In this document: positions 20,986-54,600 of the stretch, one piece after another | How the letters are laid out: every line of letters begins with the position of its first letter | Position numbering within the stretch: the stretch's first letter is position 1 | Source of the DNA: Paralichthys olivaceus | Lineage: Eukaryota; Chordata; Actinopteri; Pleuronectiformes; Paralichthyidae | Length of the DNA: 64,000 nucleotides | Reading direction: 5' to 3' | Assembly (NCBI RefSeq): GCF_024713975.1 | Contig: NC_091110.1 | Coordinates: forward strand, 3,049,001 to 3,113,000 | Notes under the pieces: generated by a model | What the model was told of the DNA's origin: nothing | The model's input: the letters and a program-made list of their open reading frames with translations, nothing else | Databases searched by the model: none | Program-made: the position numbers and the translations under genes

Positions 20986-22201
20986 TTGTTCATCTCACTC
21001 CACAAACCATCCCTCAGAAAAGAAAAAAAGAAATGCTTTGGAATATTCTCTTTTTTTTTCAGACTTATGCTACATAACCAACAAGTTTAAAGTGTTTTCA
21101 AATCAGTGCTAGCTTATACATCAGGTTTGTCCATTTGTATCTTTTCAAATAAATATCCTCTACTATATCATCAACAAAATAGTTTCACTTAAATTGTTTC
21201 AGTATCACTGCATACATAGGAAAAATATAGGTAGATTACATGCTAGCAGCTTAAACATCTCAGTTCAGCCCGTCACCCGCACAAGAGAGTGAGGAGTGAG
21301 CTGCTTCAGTCGTCCTCATGTTAATCTCTTCATATCTGCGTCATCAGTCCACTGGAACACAACCAAATGTCCTCAAAACACAGGTTGAATAGGTGCAATA
21401 TCATTTACACACAGATTTAAATGTCATTCACAATGGGTTAAGTGCCATGTATGTGAAATAATCCCTTGTTTGGAATGTAATGATGCACTCGCACACACAC
21501 ACACAGCACATGGAAATTGTGAAAAATGCTGTCAATAAAGGCGGTTTGCAGACTACATCTGTTCCCCGGTAAAGATATGGTCCACATCACTGGAGTGAAT
21601 CAGACATGCTGTGGAATGTTTGCTGTCCATCAAAATCTTGATCTCGTGCTGTAAGTGTTCTCAAGACTCAACCCTTAACCCTGGATTTAACTCAAGGTGA
21701 ATAAACACATGTGCCTCCCTGCTTTCTGGCTGAGAGTTAGGTGAGATGATTGATGCCGCTCTCACATCTGTCCAAGAAGCCACATGACTTTTCAAAAGCC
21801 TTCACACAGCTCACTAATTAATATATTACATCTTTTCTGTTTAATCTGCAGTGTAAAACCGAAAAGTTGTGGAAGTTGTCTTCATGAAAAGCAGTGACAC
21901 ATAACCACCAGTTATAAAGGTATCATTTCCTTATGAGTGAGCAGTAGACATTCATTTTAGTGGGTTTTCCACTTTCTGACAGCAAGCCACTTCTCCTGCT
22001 CTATGCTAAGCTAACTAAGAGAGGTATTAATCTCCTCATCTATGATTTATTTTTGTCTGGGAAGTTTTGAGCAAATATTTCAAGCCCATTTTTTCCACTA
22101 GCATTCAGTGAGTTCATCCAAGGAAATATTATTTAGTTAGTTATGTTGAACTATAAGCATTTGTGACTTTCTAAAATAAAACGTATTCAAAACCTTACTT
22201 A

Positions 22202-22680
22202 AAGGAATAGTTTAACACATTATGAAACCTGTTTACTTTGCTTTCTTGGCTCCCAGGGTTTCAGTAAATATGAAGTTAGAGCCAGAGGTTAAAGCCAGGT
22301 TGTATCCACTTTTTGGAATATATAGGGTATAAAATGACTTTTTAAAGAAGAAATCGTTCTCACTCATAACTGTCCATAAAACCAAAACATTGGGCATGCT
22401 AACTTCAGTAATCGGAATATGAGGCAGCTCTTGGCAAGTGAAATAATCACATAGTTTCTGCTAAATAAGACTGGTCGTAACATCTGCTAACGTTAACATC
22501 GATGTAGCAACGGCATAATCATAGAGCACCTTTACAACATGTTGAATAGTGAGCCTAAGATGTGCTGTAGGAATTATTCTGACCTTTGTGATGGAAGCTG
22601 GCTGTTTCCCTTCTGTTTCCAGTGTCTATGCTAAGCTCAGCTAACATCAGATGTGTGAGTAACATACATTTTCTCATCTA
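22202..22680 (+). repeat. diverged fish interspersed repeat (GGAATAGTTTAACA family)
   Basis: Starts AAGGAATAGTTTAACACATT, continues TACTTTGCTTTCTTGGC and ATGAAGTTAGAGCCAGAGG, and reaches CTGTTTCCAGTGTCTATGC then TAAGCTCAGCTAAC. Related pieces lie at 27469-27625 and 31627-31690. Widespread in fish genomes; the class is uncertain. Confidence 0.55.
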
Positions 22681-23759
22681 GCTCTCAACAAAAAGCAAAC
22701 AACTGTATTTTCCAAAATTATTATTTCTTGAAAAACAACTTATTCATTGTATAAAACTATTAGAAAATATAACTGAACCAAAAACAAAAACAAAAAAAAA
22801 AGGTTTGACTCGCAGCTGCAGCCTTCCTTAGGATTCAAACAGTCCAGAGGCTCTTAGAGAAAGAGCTTGGTCGGGTCTTAGTTACAGTATGTAAGTATAT
22901 CAGACTCAGACTCTTGAAATGTCATCATTAAACTTGCACGACAGATGGCATTAAACTGAGAGGCCTGTGAACATACTTTCCACTCATAACTGTGGGCATA
23001 GAACTACTGGGATATTTGGTCTTCAAGTCACGTGTCCCCTCTTTTTCAACCCAAACTGGGTGCTCAGAGATCCTTTATATTTACAACAAAGAGTTGTGAC
23101 ATACATGAAATGCACAGCAGCAGATGTCAGGTCCAGTTTGGTCAGTCGTTCACCAAGCTCCATTCACAGTGAGGAATATTTAGTGGAAAACGTTCATACT
23201 GAAGAGTCTGTGCAGTTTTTGTCATATTCTGTATGCAGTGTGTTCATTATTCAGTCTGCAGTGTTTTCATGAACCAAAAAAGGCAAATAAATCAATCAAA
23301 TCTAAACTATAATATGAAACAACAAATGAACGTCAAATACATATAAATAAATATTCAGCAAAAATAAATATCTTAAATTAAAATCACTCTCGGAAATTGA
23401 ACAATTTAAAACATATTGCCATAGTTGGGAGGTGGGTCAGAAACACACCCACCTTCACAGCACTGGTCATTCACACCAGGCTGTTACGGCTCTGCCTAAT
23501 AAACACAGGCTCAACTCCACAGAATACACTCAGTCAAACAGGTGATCTATAAAAACAATCTCACTTGCTGACGATAAAACCTTCACTGTTAACGTCACAG
23601 CTTTGTGGAAGTTTCACTCTTTGGAAAAATAAAATGAAATTTAGAGACAAACTTCTCTTGAGAGTAAATAATATATCAAGGTTGAGGGATCAGCCTTGAT
23701 CTGGACACGCCAGGTGGGAATGTACGTTCTCTGTTAGTGTCTTACTGGTGATGACTTAA

Positions 23760-24486
23760 AGGGTCAGTTCACACAAATGCCAAAAAACACTGAGATCTAA
23801 ACTGAGGGGCTAACAAGAATGATCAATTATGTGTTTTGCCTTTTATAATCTCCCACAGCCAAAAGTATTGCCTTTAATGTCTTATTTTGTTTGACTAATG
23901 GCTCAGAACCAAATATTATAAAAGAATACTTTTGAGAAACTGGAAACAGCTAAAGTTTGTAATTTGTGTGGATGTAAGCTAAAGGGAGCAGCACCCCCTG
24001 GTGCACTGGTAGATAACTCAGCAGAAAACTAAATCAGCATAATTAAATAAATGTTTTTCTGCCCTGCAACTGATTCAGCTGGAAAACACTGAGTGCACAG
24101 AAGTCGTGAGCAGAAATGGAATTAAAATCAATAAACTGGATTATAAGATATTTGTTTTGTTATTTTTGGAACATAAAGAAAATCCACTCATTGGAACCAA
24201 AAGTCAAGATTATTGAGTAACAGGGATCTAAACTGGAGATATAACATGTTTAGCAACACGTGAACAATATTTAGTAGTGACATCAATGTAAATGTTTAGC
24301 TTCCTCTGTTGCGATCTGTCAGATTCTCAAATTTGAAGATTACAGTGAAATTGATTCATTACTGCAGCTCCACTTGTATGAGCTCAGGGTTTGAGGCATC
24401 ACTCAAACTACAATAAAGCGCAATGGAAATGTGTTTGTGCTGCTCTCATAACGTTGAAAAATTACACAATTTGGGTGAACTGACCT
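23760..24486 (+). mobile_element. about 727-bp MITE with terminal inverted repeats
   Basis: Left end AGGGTCAGTTCACACAAAT follows TTAA (23756-23759). The right end reversed reads AGGTCAGTTCACCCAAAT. The right flank is TCGA, so the presumed TTAA duplication is not intact there. There is no ORF of note. It probably lies in the cnnm4 3' UTR or just beyond it. Confidence 0.65.
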
Positions 24487-24793
24487 TCGAAACAGACACA
24501 CACGCACACACACACACACAGCTCCGTCTATATTAACTCACTAGTGTTCCCTGTTCCTCTGCCCTCTTTGTTCTCTGTTCTTGATGTTCTTCAGTGTCCG
24601 GGGGTGGGGGGGGGGGGCATGCAAGAGGGGATAAAGGAGGATCTCTGTTTACAAAATACACATGATGATCCTCAGCTTCCCTCTGACGTCTACAGAAAAG
24701 TTCAGGCAACAACAAGCAAACAGGAACAAGTAGTAGTGCCAATGTGTGTCATGTGAGAGCACAGGTAGTTTGGTTTCCCCGCGGGGAGCTCAG

Positions 24794-46665
<21,872 letters not shown>

Positions 46666-46696
46666 GTTTGTTTCACTGCTTCGGCGACCTGCGAGC

Positions 46697-46704
46697 TGAC
46701 GTCA
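46697..46704. promoter_or_regulatory. consensus palindromic CRE next to the cnnm4 start
   Basis: TGACGTCA is the perfect full CREB/ATF site and contains CpG. It lies 31 bp upstream of the cnnm4 ATG (46665-46663) at the edge of a strongly GC-rich block covering exon 1 and the leader. Full CREs close to transcription starts are the functional class in vertebrates. The transcription start itself cannot be located here. Confidence 0.5.
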
Positions 46705-47161
46705 TTTACTCATGTCCGAGCGGCTCCGCCCCCCCAGCACACGCACGCACGCACACACACGGGGACACGCGCGCGTTCTCACCGCCTACCGGGCAGGGAC
46801 AGGTAGAGCTAATAAACAAACACACCCCCCCCCCCATCTCCCTCCACGTCTCTCCCTCGGACACGCAGCTCACAGGCTGCTGGTTTTGACCCGCTGTTTG
46901 TGGTGATGCACTGCGGAGCCGCGTCCAAACTTGCACGTGCATTTACCCCAAGTCACCCTCCACTCACCCCCGCCCACCTCCCCCCTCCACGGCCTCGCTA
47001 TTCTCCCTGACAGGCTCTGGGCAATGCGGCAGCTCGCACACAGCAGAGGGGGGTCTGTGCTGCTGCTGCTGCTGCTGTGCTGCTGCTGCTGCACACAGCA
47101 CTTTCTCATCCAATGGAATCCGGAGTCAGCTGTTATGTAAAGGCACATGGCATCTGTGCAC

Positions 47162-47290
47162 CAGCCCCCCCGGAAACCATCTCCCCATCCTCCTCATCCT
47201 CATCTTCATCTTCACCCTCCTCCCCATCCCCACCTTCCACCCCCCTATCCTCCTCCTCCTCCTCCTCCTCCTCCTCCTGATCCTCCCAGT
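47162..47290 (+). repeat. (TCC)n / C-T-rich low-complexity tract
   Basis: A pyrimidine-rich strand asymmetry ending in about ten TCC units at 47250-47278. It lies about 500 bp upstream of the cnnm4 ATG. Such tracts can be prone to triplex or slippage. Confidence 0.85.
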
Positions 47291-49974
47291 CCTCATCATC
47301 CTCCTGCACCATCCCTGCATCCCTCTGGCACCCAGCTCGCTCCAGGGATGCTGGGTGGAGACACACTCAGTGTTTAGTCCAGAGACAGCTGGGACCTGCT
47401 CCATCTGTGTAATAATAACAATAATAATAATAAAGGTGATATTCGGAGCTACTGTTTCCCCATCATTTTACTTCCTCTGAATATCCATTCATTTTTCTGA
47501 TGATAACTCAGTGGAGTGGTGTCTGATGTCTTGATTTATTATTAGGTCCTAATAGTCAGTGACTGGCAGTTATGTAATACTGCTTCTTCCTCTGTCTTGG
47601 CTTACAGCGCCACCCACTGGTCACAGCACTGAAATTGACGTGGAGTTGGAAACTGGTAATGTTACAGCAAAAACGCATTGGTAGAATGAGTGTATATATA
47701 TATAAAATTGCATATAAAGTAGCAGCTACAAGAGTAAAATGCTGCTGAAGCATCAATGACTCAGGGTTGATGATCTGATTAATGTCACTAAGACATGTTT
47801 TTTTATTTTTACACTTTATTATTATTATTATTAGTCTAATAATCTGTACAACTCTGAAGTATTTGTAAAGATCAAAATGGATCTGCTTGTTCTCAATAGT
47901 GATTAAGTTATGGCATTTAAAATGTGTCCTATTAGAAATCTTTACTGCACACAGGATCAATTATTTATGTATGTAAGCGTGATGCAATAAAAGCAGCAAT
48001 AATGTGCATATATGAATATACAATTTCTGACTTTATTATGAGTAACATTCCCATGCAAGCTAAATGTAACCAGTTTACAAAAATTAATTTGTTTGACATA
48101 CTTATTATGGACTAAGATCCTTCATTTCAACACATTACAACAGTACATACACGTTACTTCAGTGCGCATGTGTTTAGTGGGTTCGCTTCTTTGAAACACA
48201 CAATTCAAACACTTGAGTTGAGTGTCTGGAACAACACACTATGCATTCTTCTTTACTAAACACTTTCTGGGTTGAAATGCTGGAGGAATCAAGGTCTCTC
48301 AAAATCTTTGAATCTTGATTACCTTCAAATCAAAACTGCTTTGTGATAAAAAAAAAAAAAGTTTTACAGGACACATGTCTCGGTACTGTCCTCACTTTTT
48401 CTAAATGTTCACCCCACACAGAAAACACAACAGCTCTCAAAGAAGCTGAAAAGAGAGTTTTGTGACTTTAACTCAACCACCACCAAATCTCTTTGTACGT
48501 ACACTTGTTTGTATATTCAACACTAAAACAAAAATGTTTAAGACAGTAAATTAAAAAGTCAGTAAGACAGACATCTACATATACATTCTGTATATTTATC
48601 TCTAACATTTGTTTTTTATTGTATGGCTGGGGGGGAGGGAGGAAAACAAAGCTTGAAGCATTATGCAGAATTTCAGATTCATACTATGCTGTAAGGTAGA
48701 AAAATATTCATCCATATTCATTAGGGTGTGTGGTTCTTTTTATTGTAATAAAATCTGGATAGGTGGATAAAAAAAAGCTACTTCAAAGATTTGTGATACA
48801 TGTATTTATCCCAATAGTTGTCAGAGTTGTGACTGTAAGGTGTGTTTGAAGTGCATTGGTTTTGGGTGAACTCAAAATTCATGTGTAAGATAAAATTGTA
48901 AATGCAAATTTGTTTGGTGATCTGCACCAACAAATCACACCCTGAGTTAAAATATAAAAATAAAAATCTTAAAGCCTTTATTATTTCAGTTGAGCTCCTG
49001 TTTACATGTTCTGAAATACATGTGTTTAAATAGCGACATAACAAAAGGTGAAACTTTTTGTCAAGGCCAGTCTCCTGTGGTTTGACCTCTCAGCTGGCTG
49101 TGGTGAGGCAGAGTGCGTCAGTGCACCGTGACATCACTCAGCAGTCTGTTTGCATACCCTCTAACAACCAGCTTACAGTCGATTTCTGGGAGCCTGTGGT
49201 CACTTGCCAGGAGCTTCAGGTATTGTTGTGTTTACAAGAATATAAAACATTGTAACAGACAGAAACCATAGAAGCAGAAATAAAACGTGCGTTAGTGATT
49301 CAGTGAGTTAAGGAATGAAGTGTGATGGTGAGCTCAGATTACTGTGAATTACCAGTAAGTAAACAGCTATTCATTAATGCTAATATTGGCTATAGCGACA
49401 GCAAATACCTACATATAGCAGCACCTTTAAGTGACTTCCTGTAAACAAAAGCCTGGTTTGTGTAATCTGGCTGGGGGATTTTAGAAACTTGATTTCCCCA
49501 GATCCATTTCTCCTGTTGAAGTCAGTTTTCACCACTGAACAATTGACCCGTTGTAGCTGTTCAACGCTTTTTTGCTCAGACGCAACAAGACTACAACCAT
49601 TAGAATATGGACGTCATGTTTGGGGTTACGAGTGAAATCCACCTAGTGATCTGCTGAATGTACGATATGTGCAGGTTTTCATTTCCCCACATAATTAGAG
49701 CCTGGTCATGTAAAGACTGCCACTCAACCAAACACAGATCAGTGATGCTCGGTTTGGTCACAAGTGAAATTAGCTTTTCCTGCTGTTCAGATACTCTTTA
49801 ATCAAGTAACTCTAATTACAAACTAATACATACACAATGAACTGGGGGGGTGGGGGGGTAGAGAGGTTACTAGTCCACTGGTCATTTTTTGTCCAGTTTA
49901 CCCGAAAGAGGGTTAATCCATCCCAGAGGCAGGAGCACTGATCAGGGATCTGTGATTTTCACGTGAGGACTCGA

Positions 49975-51611
49975 TCACTGCAGCCTCCCGTCTCCTCTGC
50001 TGTGAGGATTCTGCATCTGTCCGTCCAGAGGAGGAGGAAGAACCTCGACTTTGTAGCTCACCCTCTTAGACTGAAGGATGCTGTAGCTGTTATCAAAGCA
50101 CAGCACGTCTGCACAAAGTGAAGGACAGAATTCACAGAGGTTAATCCTGCAGGATCTTACAGCGGCGGAATCATTTTGGGGAAACGCATTTATCCACTGT
50201 ATTATGAGAGATCGACTGAAGGAGTAATCCAGTAATCTGTCAACCTATTCCTGTAACTACACTGATATACAGTAGAGAAGTGGTTACTCACAGACTCCAG
50301 GCTCAGGGCAGGTGAGCCAGCTGTCTTCAGGGACCAGATGTGCATTGTAGCGTTCACTGGGCAGCACCTGCAGCATCTCAGCTACTTTCTGACCGCCGCC
50401 GTCTTTGGTCTGTCTGTAAACTCCGAACCCGATATCTGCTCCTTCACTGGCAAACTGACACCTGGGAATGAGCGGAGGTTGATCACAACTCTCTCCTGTG
50501 TTTTGTAAATCTTCATCTGTGACACGTTTGTAGGATCTCCGTATGAACAGCATTAAAACTCTTACACAATTTATAGAAGATAAAGACTCACTTTGTGATT
50601 TTGTGCAAGGGTTTCTAAGCCCAAAACCTCCAGCAAGCTCAGGGCTGGTGTTTATAGAAATAATTCATAATGAGTTTCAAAAAGTGAGGATTTTCTCAAA
50701 ATAATGTAAAAATTTTGTATTTTGAAAAGCAGCACACTGATCAAGCTGATAAACATTGCCGAGCTGCTGCAGAAGGCCCCAAACAGCACATTATGGGTTG
50801 TATGTGTACAGATCTTGCTTAGTTGGATCACTGTAAAAAATAAAATGAATGCATTTTGTACCTCAGGCGGCTGCTGGGTGCAGTGACAGCACACTCCAGC
50901 TGGAAGACAGAGCCGCGGCTGATGGTCACGCTATTGTCGTACTGGACCTTCACCATGTCCTGAACATAGTAGGACCTGGGCACTGTACCACCGTACTTGA
51001 TCTGCAAACGCAACACACAAAACATCCTCACCTGAATCACATCACCACATTCGACAAAGACGCTCCCAGTCAGTGTTTTCTGTGTTTCTGTGTGTTCTCA
51101 CCATGGTTCTGCAGCTGGGGTCTCCATCAGGATCAGTCAGGGTTCCTCCATACACCACAGGAAGCTGCTCTGGGTCAATATGTTTACGTAAAACTTCTTG
51201 CCAGTTACCTACAGACAGCCAAAGGAAGCATGTTGATTTGATTAAAAGTTAAAAGCTTTTAGTCCTGCTCATATGGCAAAGTCAGTGTTACTGTTTGGCA
51301 CAGGCTGAAAAATCCCATGTGGTCCTCGGCACCACCACAGGGTTTAATTTGAAAGGTCACGACAGTAAATGATAAAGGAGAGAAAATCCACAGACTTGGT
51401 TCTGTGTTGGAAGATGTTCTAAAGGTGTACAGGAGGCCTCAGCAGAGAGATGAACAGAACAAACAAAGTGGAAAACTTTGTTTGTCATTTTAGCATAAAA
51501 TGTCCTCAGTGTTTCCCCTGAAAGAATTTTTTTCCTGCTGAGTCACAGCAAGAGAAGTCAGCTCAAATTAGGTTCAAGGCCTATGGCCATTGTACTCATC
51601 ACACTCACACA

Positions 51612-51662
<51 letters not shown>

Positions 51663-54600
51663 ACTGTGAGGTCACTTTGAGTAGAGATGTCGGTGCTGCC
51701 AGTGAGGACAAAAGGATAATTACAATGACTCATAACTCCTTGTGTTCATCAGTATTGGAAAAGTGCAAACCTGTTTTCTAAACTCTTCCCCTCACACATA
51801 CACTCTTTTTATTCCACTACATTTATTTGAGAAATAATATGGTCAGTTTATGAAATATGACTTAAATGTGAAATATAGAATAACAACAACAACAACACCA
51901 ATACCACTAATAATAATAATGCCACTCTGCATAATGAGTACTCAGTGCATTTTGTTTGCAATACTTAATTTTCAGTGTGTTGCATTTATTGCTGTTGTTA
52001 CATAAATAAATGAACTGGATGATTTTTGCTCCACTGCCTGCTTAAGTTATCATTGTGGGCATGTTAGCATGCTTACATTAGCATTTAGCTCCGAGCACCA
52101 CTGTGCTGCAGGACTCTGCACACTGGGTTAAAAAGACAAAGGTCAGAAGTTGACTCACTTCCTAAAACGATGATCTTGTTCCTTGTTTCCTCACAGAGGA
52201 AGTGCTTGATCAGGTTGTAGGCCATGGGAAACAATTTAGGAGCTGCGGCAAAAGCAGAACACCAGGAGAGAATTAGCAGGGTGACATTAACACAAGTCTA
52301 AAATCAGGTCAGACAAGCACCCAGAGGAAAAGAGCCACAGAGGAGCTGAGGTACCTTTGATAAGAAGGACCCTTTTCAGACCCTCTGGATAGTTCTCCTC
52401 AAACATGGTGAGGATCTGCAGGGGAGGGAGAGAGAGCAGTGACAGGCTGCAGCCGTTAAACCTGGATGGAGAGATGGAATCAGAGTAAGTGAAGGACAAA
52501 CCTCTCCATATGTCTCAACAGCAGGTTTCCATATGTGTTTCAGTCCCAGGCCTTCACAGTCGTGGATCAGAGTGATGGCTTCAATGTTCCTCCCCAACTG
52601 AGAGAGACAGAGAGAGGGATGGATAAGTTGAAGAAGGGACAGAACGACAGCAGAGAGGGGACAGATGTTTTGGTCCTGACCTTCTCCGACTGCCTCTGAC
52701 ACTCTTGTCGCAGCATCTCCGTGTGTCTGATCTTGGTCTTCAGCAAGTCCTGTTTGGTGGCTGACTGCAGCAGACCTTTGGGATCCAGAGGACCAATCAC
52801 ATCGTACCAGATGGGGCTCCCCTCTCTGTCATAACCACACATACCTCCGGACGCATACTTCTCAATCACCTGGCGAGGATAAGACTGAGATCAGTCTCAT
52901 TTAATTCATTTTAAAAATTCATGTGTGTGTGTGAACATGTGTCGTTAGAGCACGTTCACCTCTGGAGGCTTCCAGTCCGAGATGATGGTGTCTACTTTCA
53001 TCTGCCTCCTGAACTCCACATGCTGCAGACAGACAGACAGACAGAGGAAGAGAGGTAGCAGTTATAGGCAGCATCCACGCATGCTGAGCTCCCAGCCTCG
53101 TGATCTTCACATACAAATAAAGCAGGTGTAACTAATACACAGGTAAACAGGCGGGTTACAGATTAAAGGAAAAACCAACATAAAGTGCAGATGTCAATCA
53201 GTCAGCTAATCGATTCTGGAAAATTCACCAACAAGCACACCAGGTCTAAGAGAGAGTTCCCAGCTTCATGTTCTACACACATGTTGTGGATCAATACAGA
53301 AATGGATTCAGTCGTCATTTTCCTTCTCTATGAAAACTCATTCTTTCTGAAGCAACAGTGTTTTTAAATGATTCAGTGTTTTGATTATTTTTTGAGGAAA
53401 AAATGTCGACATTTTCTGGTTACACTTTATGAAATGTATATATTTCACTTTTGACATTAGACTGATTGTCTCAGGGTTTTGTTTGGTCTGATCAACAGAC
53501 CGTGATCTTTCGGTCGCACAAAACAAGACATATGAAGTTGTCCACTTTGATTGTGTAAAATAGAAATGGGGATTTCTCACAATTATTTGAAGTTTTTGAC
53601 AAAAAGATGACAAACAAAACTGAGAAATAATCCACAGAAAATAATCAATCATGAGCATTGGTCTGTGTTGACCAAAGGTGACGTAAGAGCATCTGCATTT
53701 GTTTGTCTTTCCTTTCATTTATCTTAGTTTTTCTCTTTCATCTTCAGTCCAATGGCTCCTAACCTTGGGGTCAGGCCCCTGCAAAGGGTCACTGCCCTGT
53801 TCAGACCTGGTATTAACATCCACCCTGAGTGATCAGATCACAAGTGGACAGCTCTGAGGTGCACCGTGGACACATTTGAGATCCGATCACTCATGTGGCC
53901 ACAATCGCATGATCTGAAGGGCACATTGAAGGACCACCTACTCCGCTGACATGGCCTGCTACAGTTTCATGATGCTCTGAAAATATTTTTACACATTTAA
54001 GTGTTTTACATTCATTGATTTACTTGTGGCCACAATATAAAGATTATATGGAGATCCAATCACAAGTGGACACTGGAGACACATCCAGGATGCATTTTAA
54101 CAACAGGGGAGAACAGCTGTCCACTTGTGATCACATCTGTCAGGACAGATGTTAAGAAAAAGTCTGAACAGAACCAGAGGGGTCCTGAGATGATTAATGA
54201 AAGACCACTAAAGAAAAAAAAAAAGTTCTGCTACATGACCTCTTTGAACTGTGTCCTTGAACAAGAAACAGAGTCAACTAGATACAGGCTACACTATCAC
54301 AAGTGTAAGAGGTTGGTAAACGCAGGTTTAATCTTTAACTGTATCATAAGATTAGCGAAACAGTTTTTTTGGGGGGCCTAATTTCCGTTGGTGTTGCAGT
54401 GGAAGGAGAAGCAGTAGTCATAAGTCATCACTCAAACAGCAGGAGACTGAACAAAGTGCTCACCTTTCTGATCATGGCTTCAGCTTTCACAACATTGAAA
54501 CTACGGGCTGGAAAAGAAAAACATCTCAGATTAGAGTAGATTTGATGTAAATGAACACATTAAAGACAACTTATTGTAATAATGAGGCTGTGAAGTGTGT

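Larger units (their letters stand above)
17992..24793. other. cnnm4-cnnm3 intergenic region including the cnnm4 3' UTR
   Basis: 17992-18200 is the GC-rich cnnm3 promoter. From 24793 downward lies the cnnm4 3' UTR of unknown length. Candidate AATAAA signals on the minus strand fall at 22051-22046, 20133-20128 and near 19158. Repeats are at 20622-20985, 22202-22680 and 23760-24486. A purine-rich tract covers 19920-20020. No further coding exon is evident. Confidence 0.55.
46666..49974. other. sec14l2-like to cnnm4 intergenic region
   Basis: 46666-47100 is the GC-rich upstream region of cnnm4, with a poly-C run near 46826 and (TGC)n near 47060. 47160-47290 is a (TCC)-rich low-complexity tract. 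From 49974 downward lies the sec14l2-like 3' UTR, which may end near 48977 (AATAAA on minus) or further down. The open frames in the low-complexity part are artefacts. Confidence 0.55.

Noticed and set aside
47126..47404. Acidic and Arg-rich or Pro-rich open frames
   Set aside because: The (TCC)n low-complexity tract reads open in several frames; no start or splice context.
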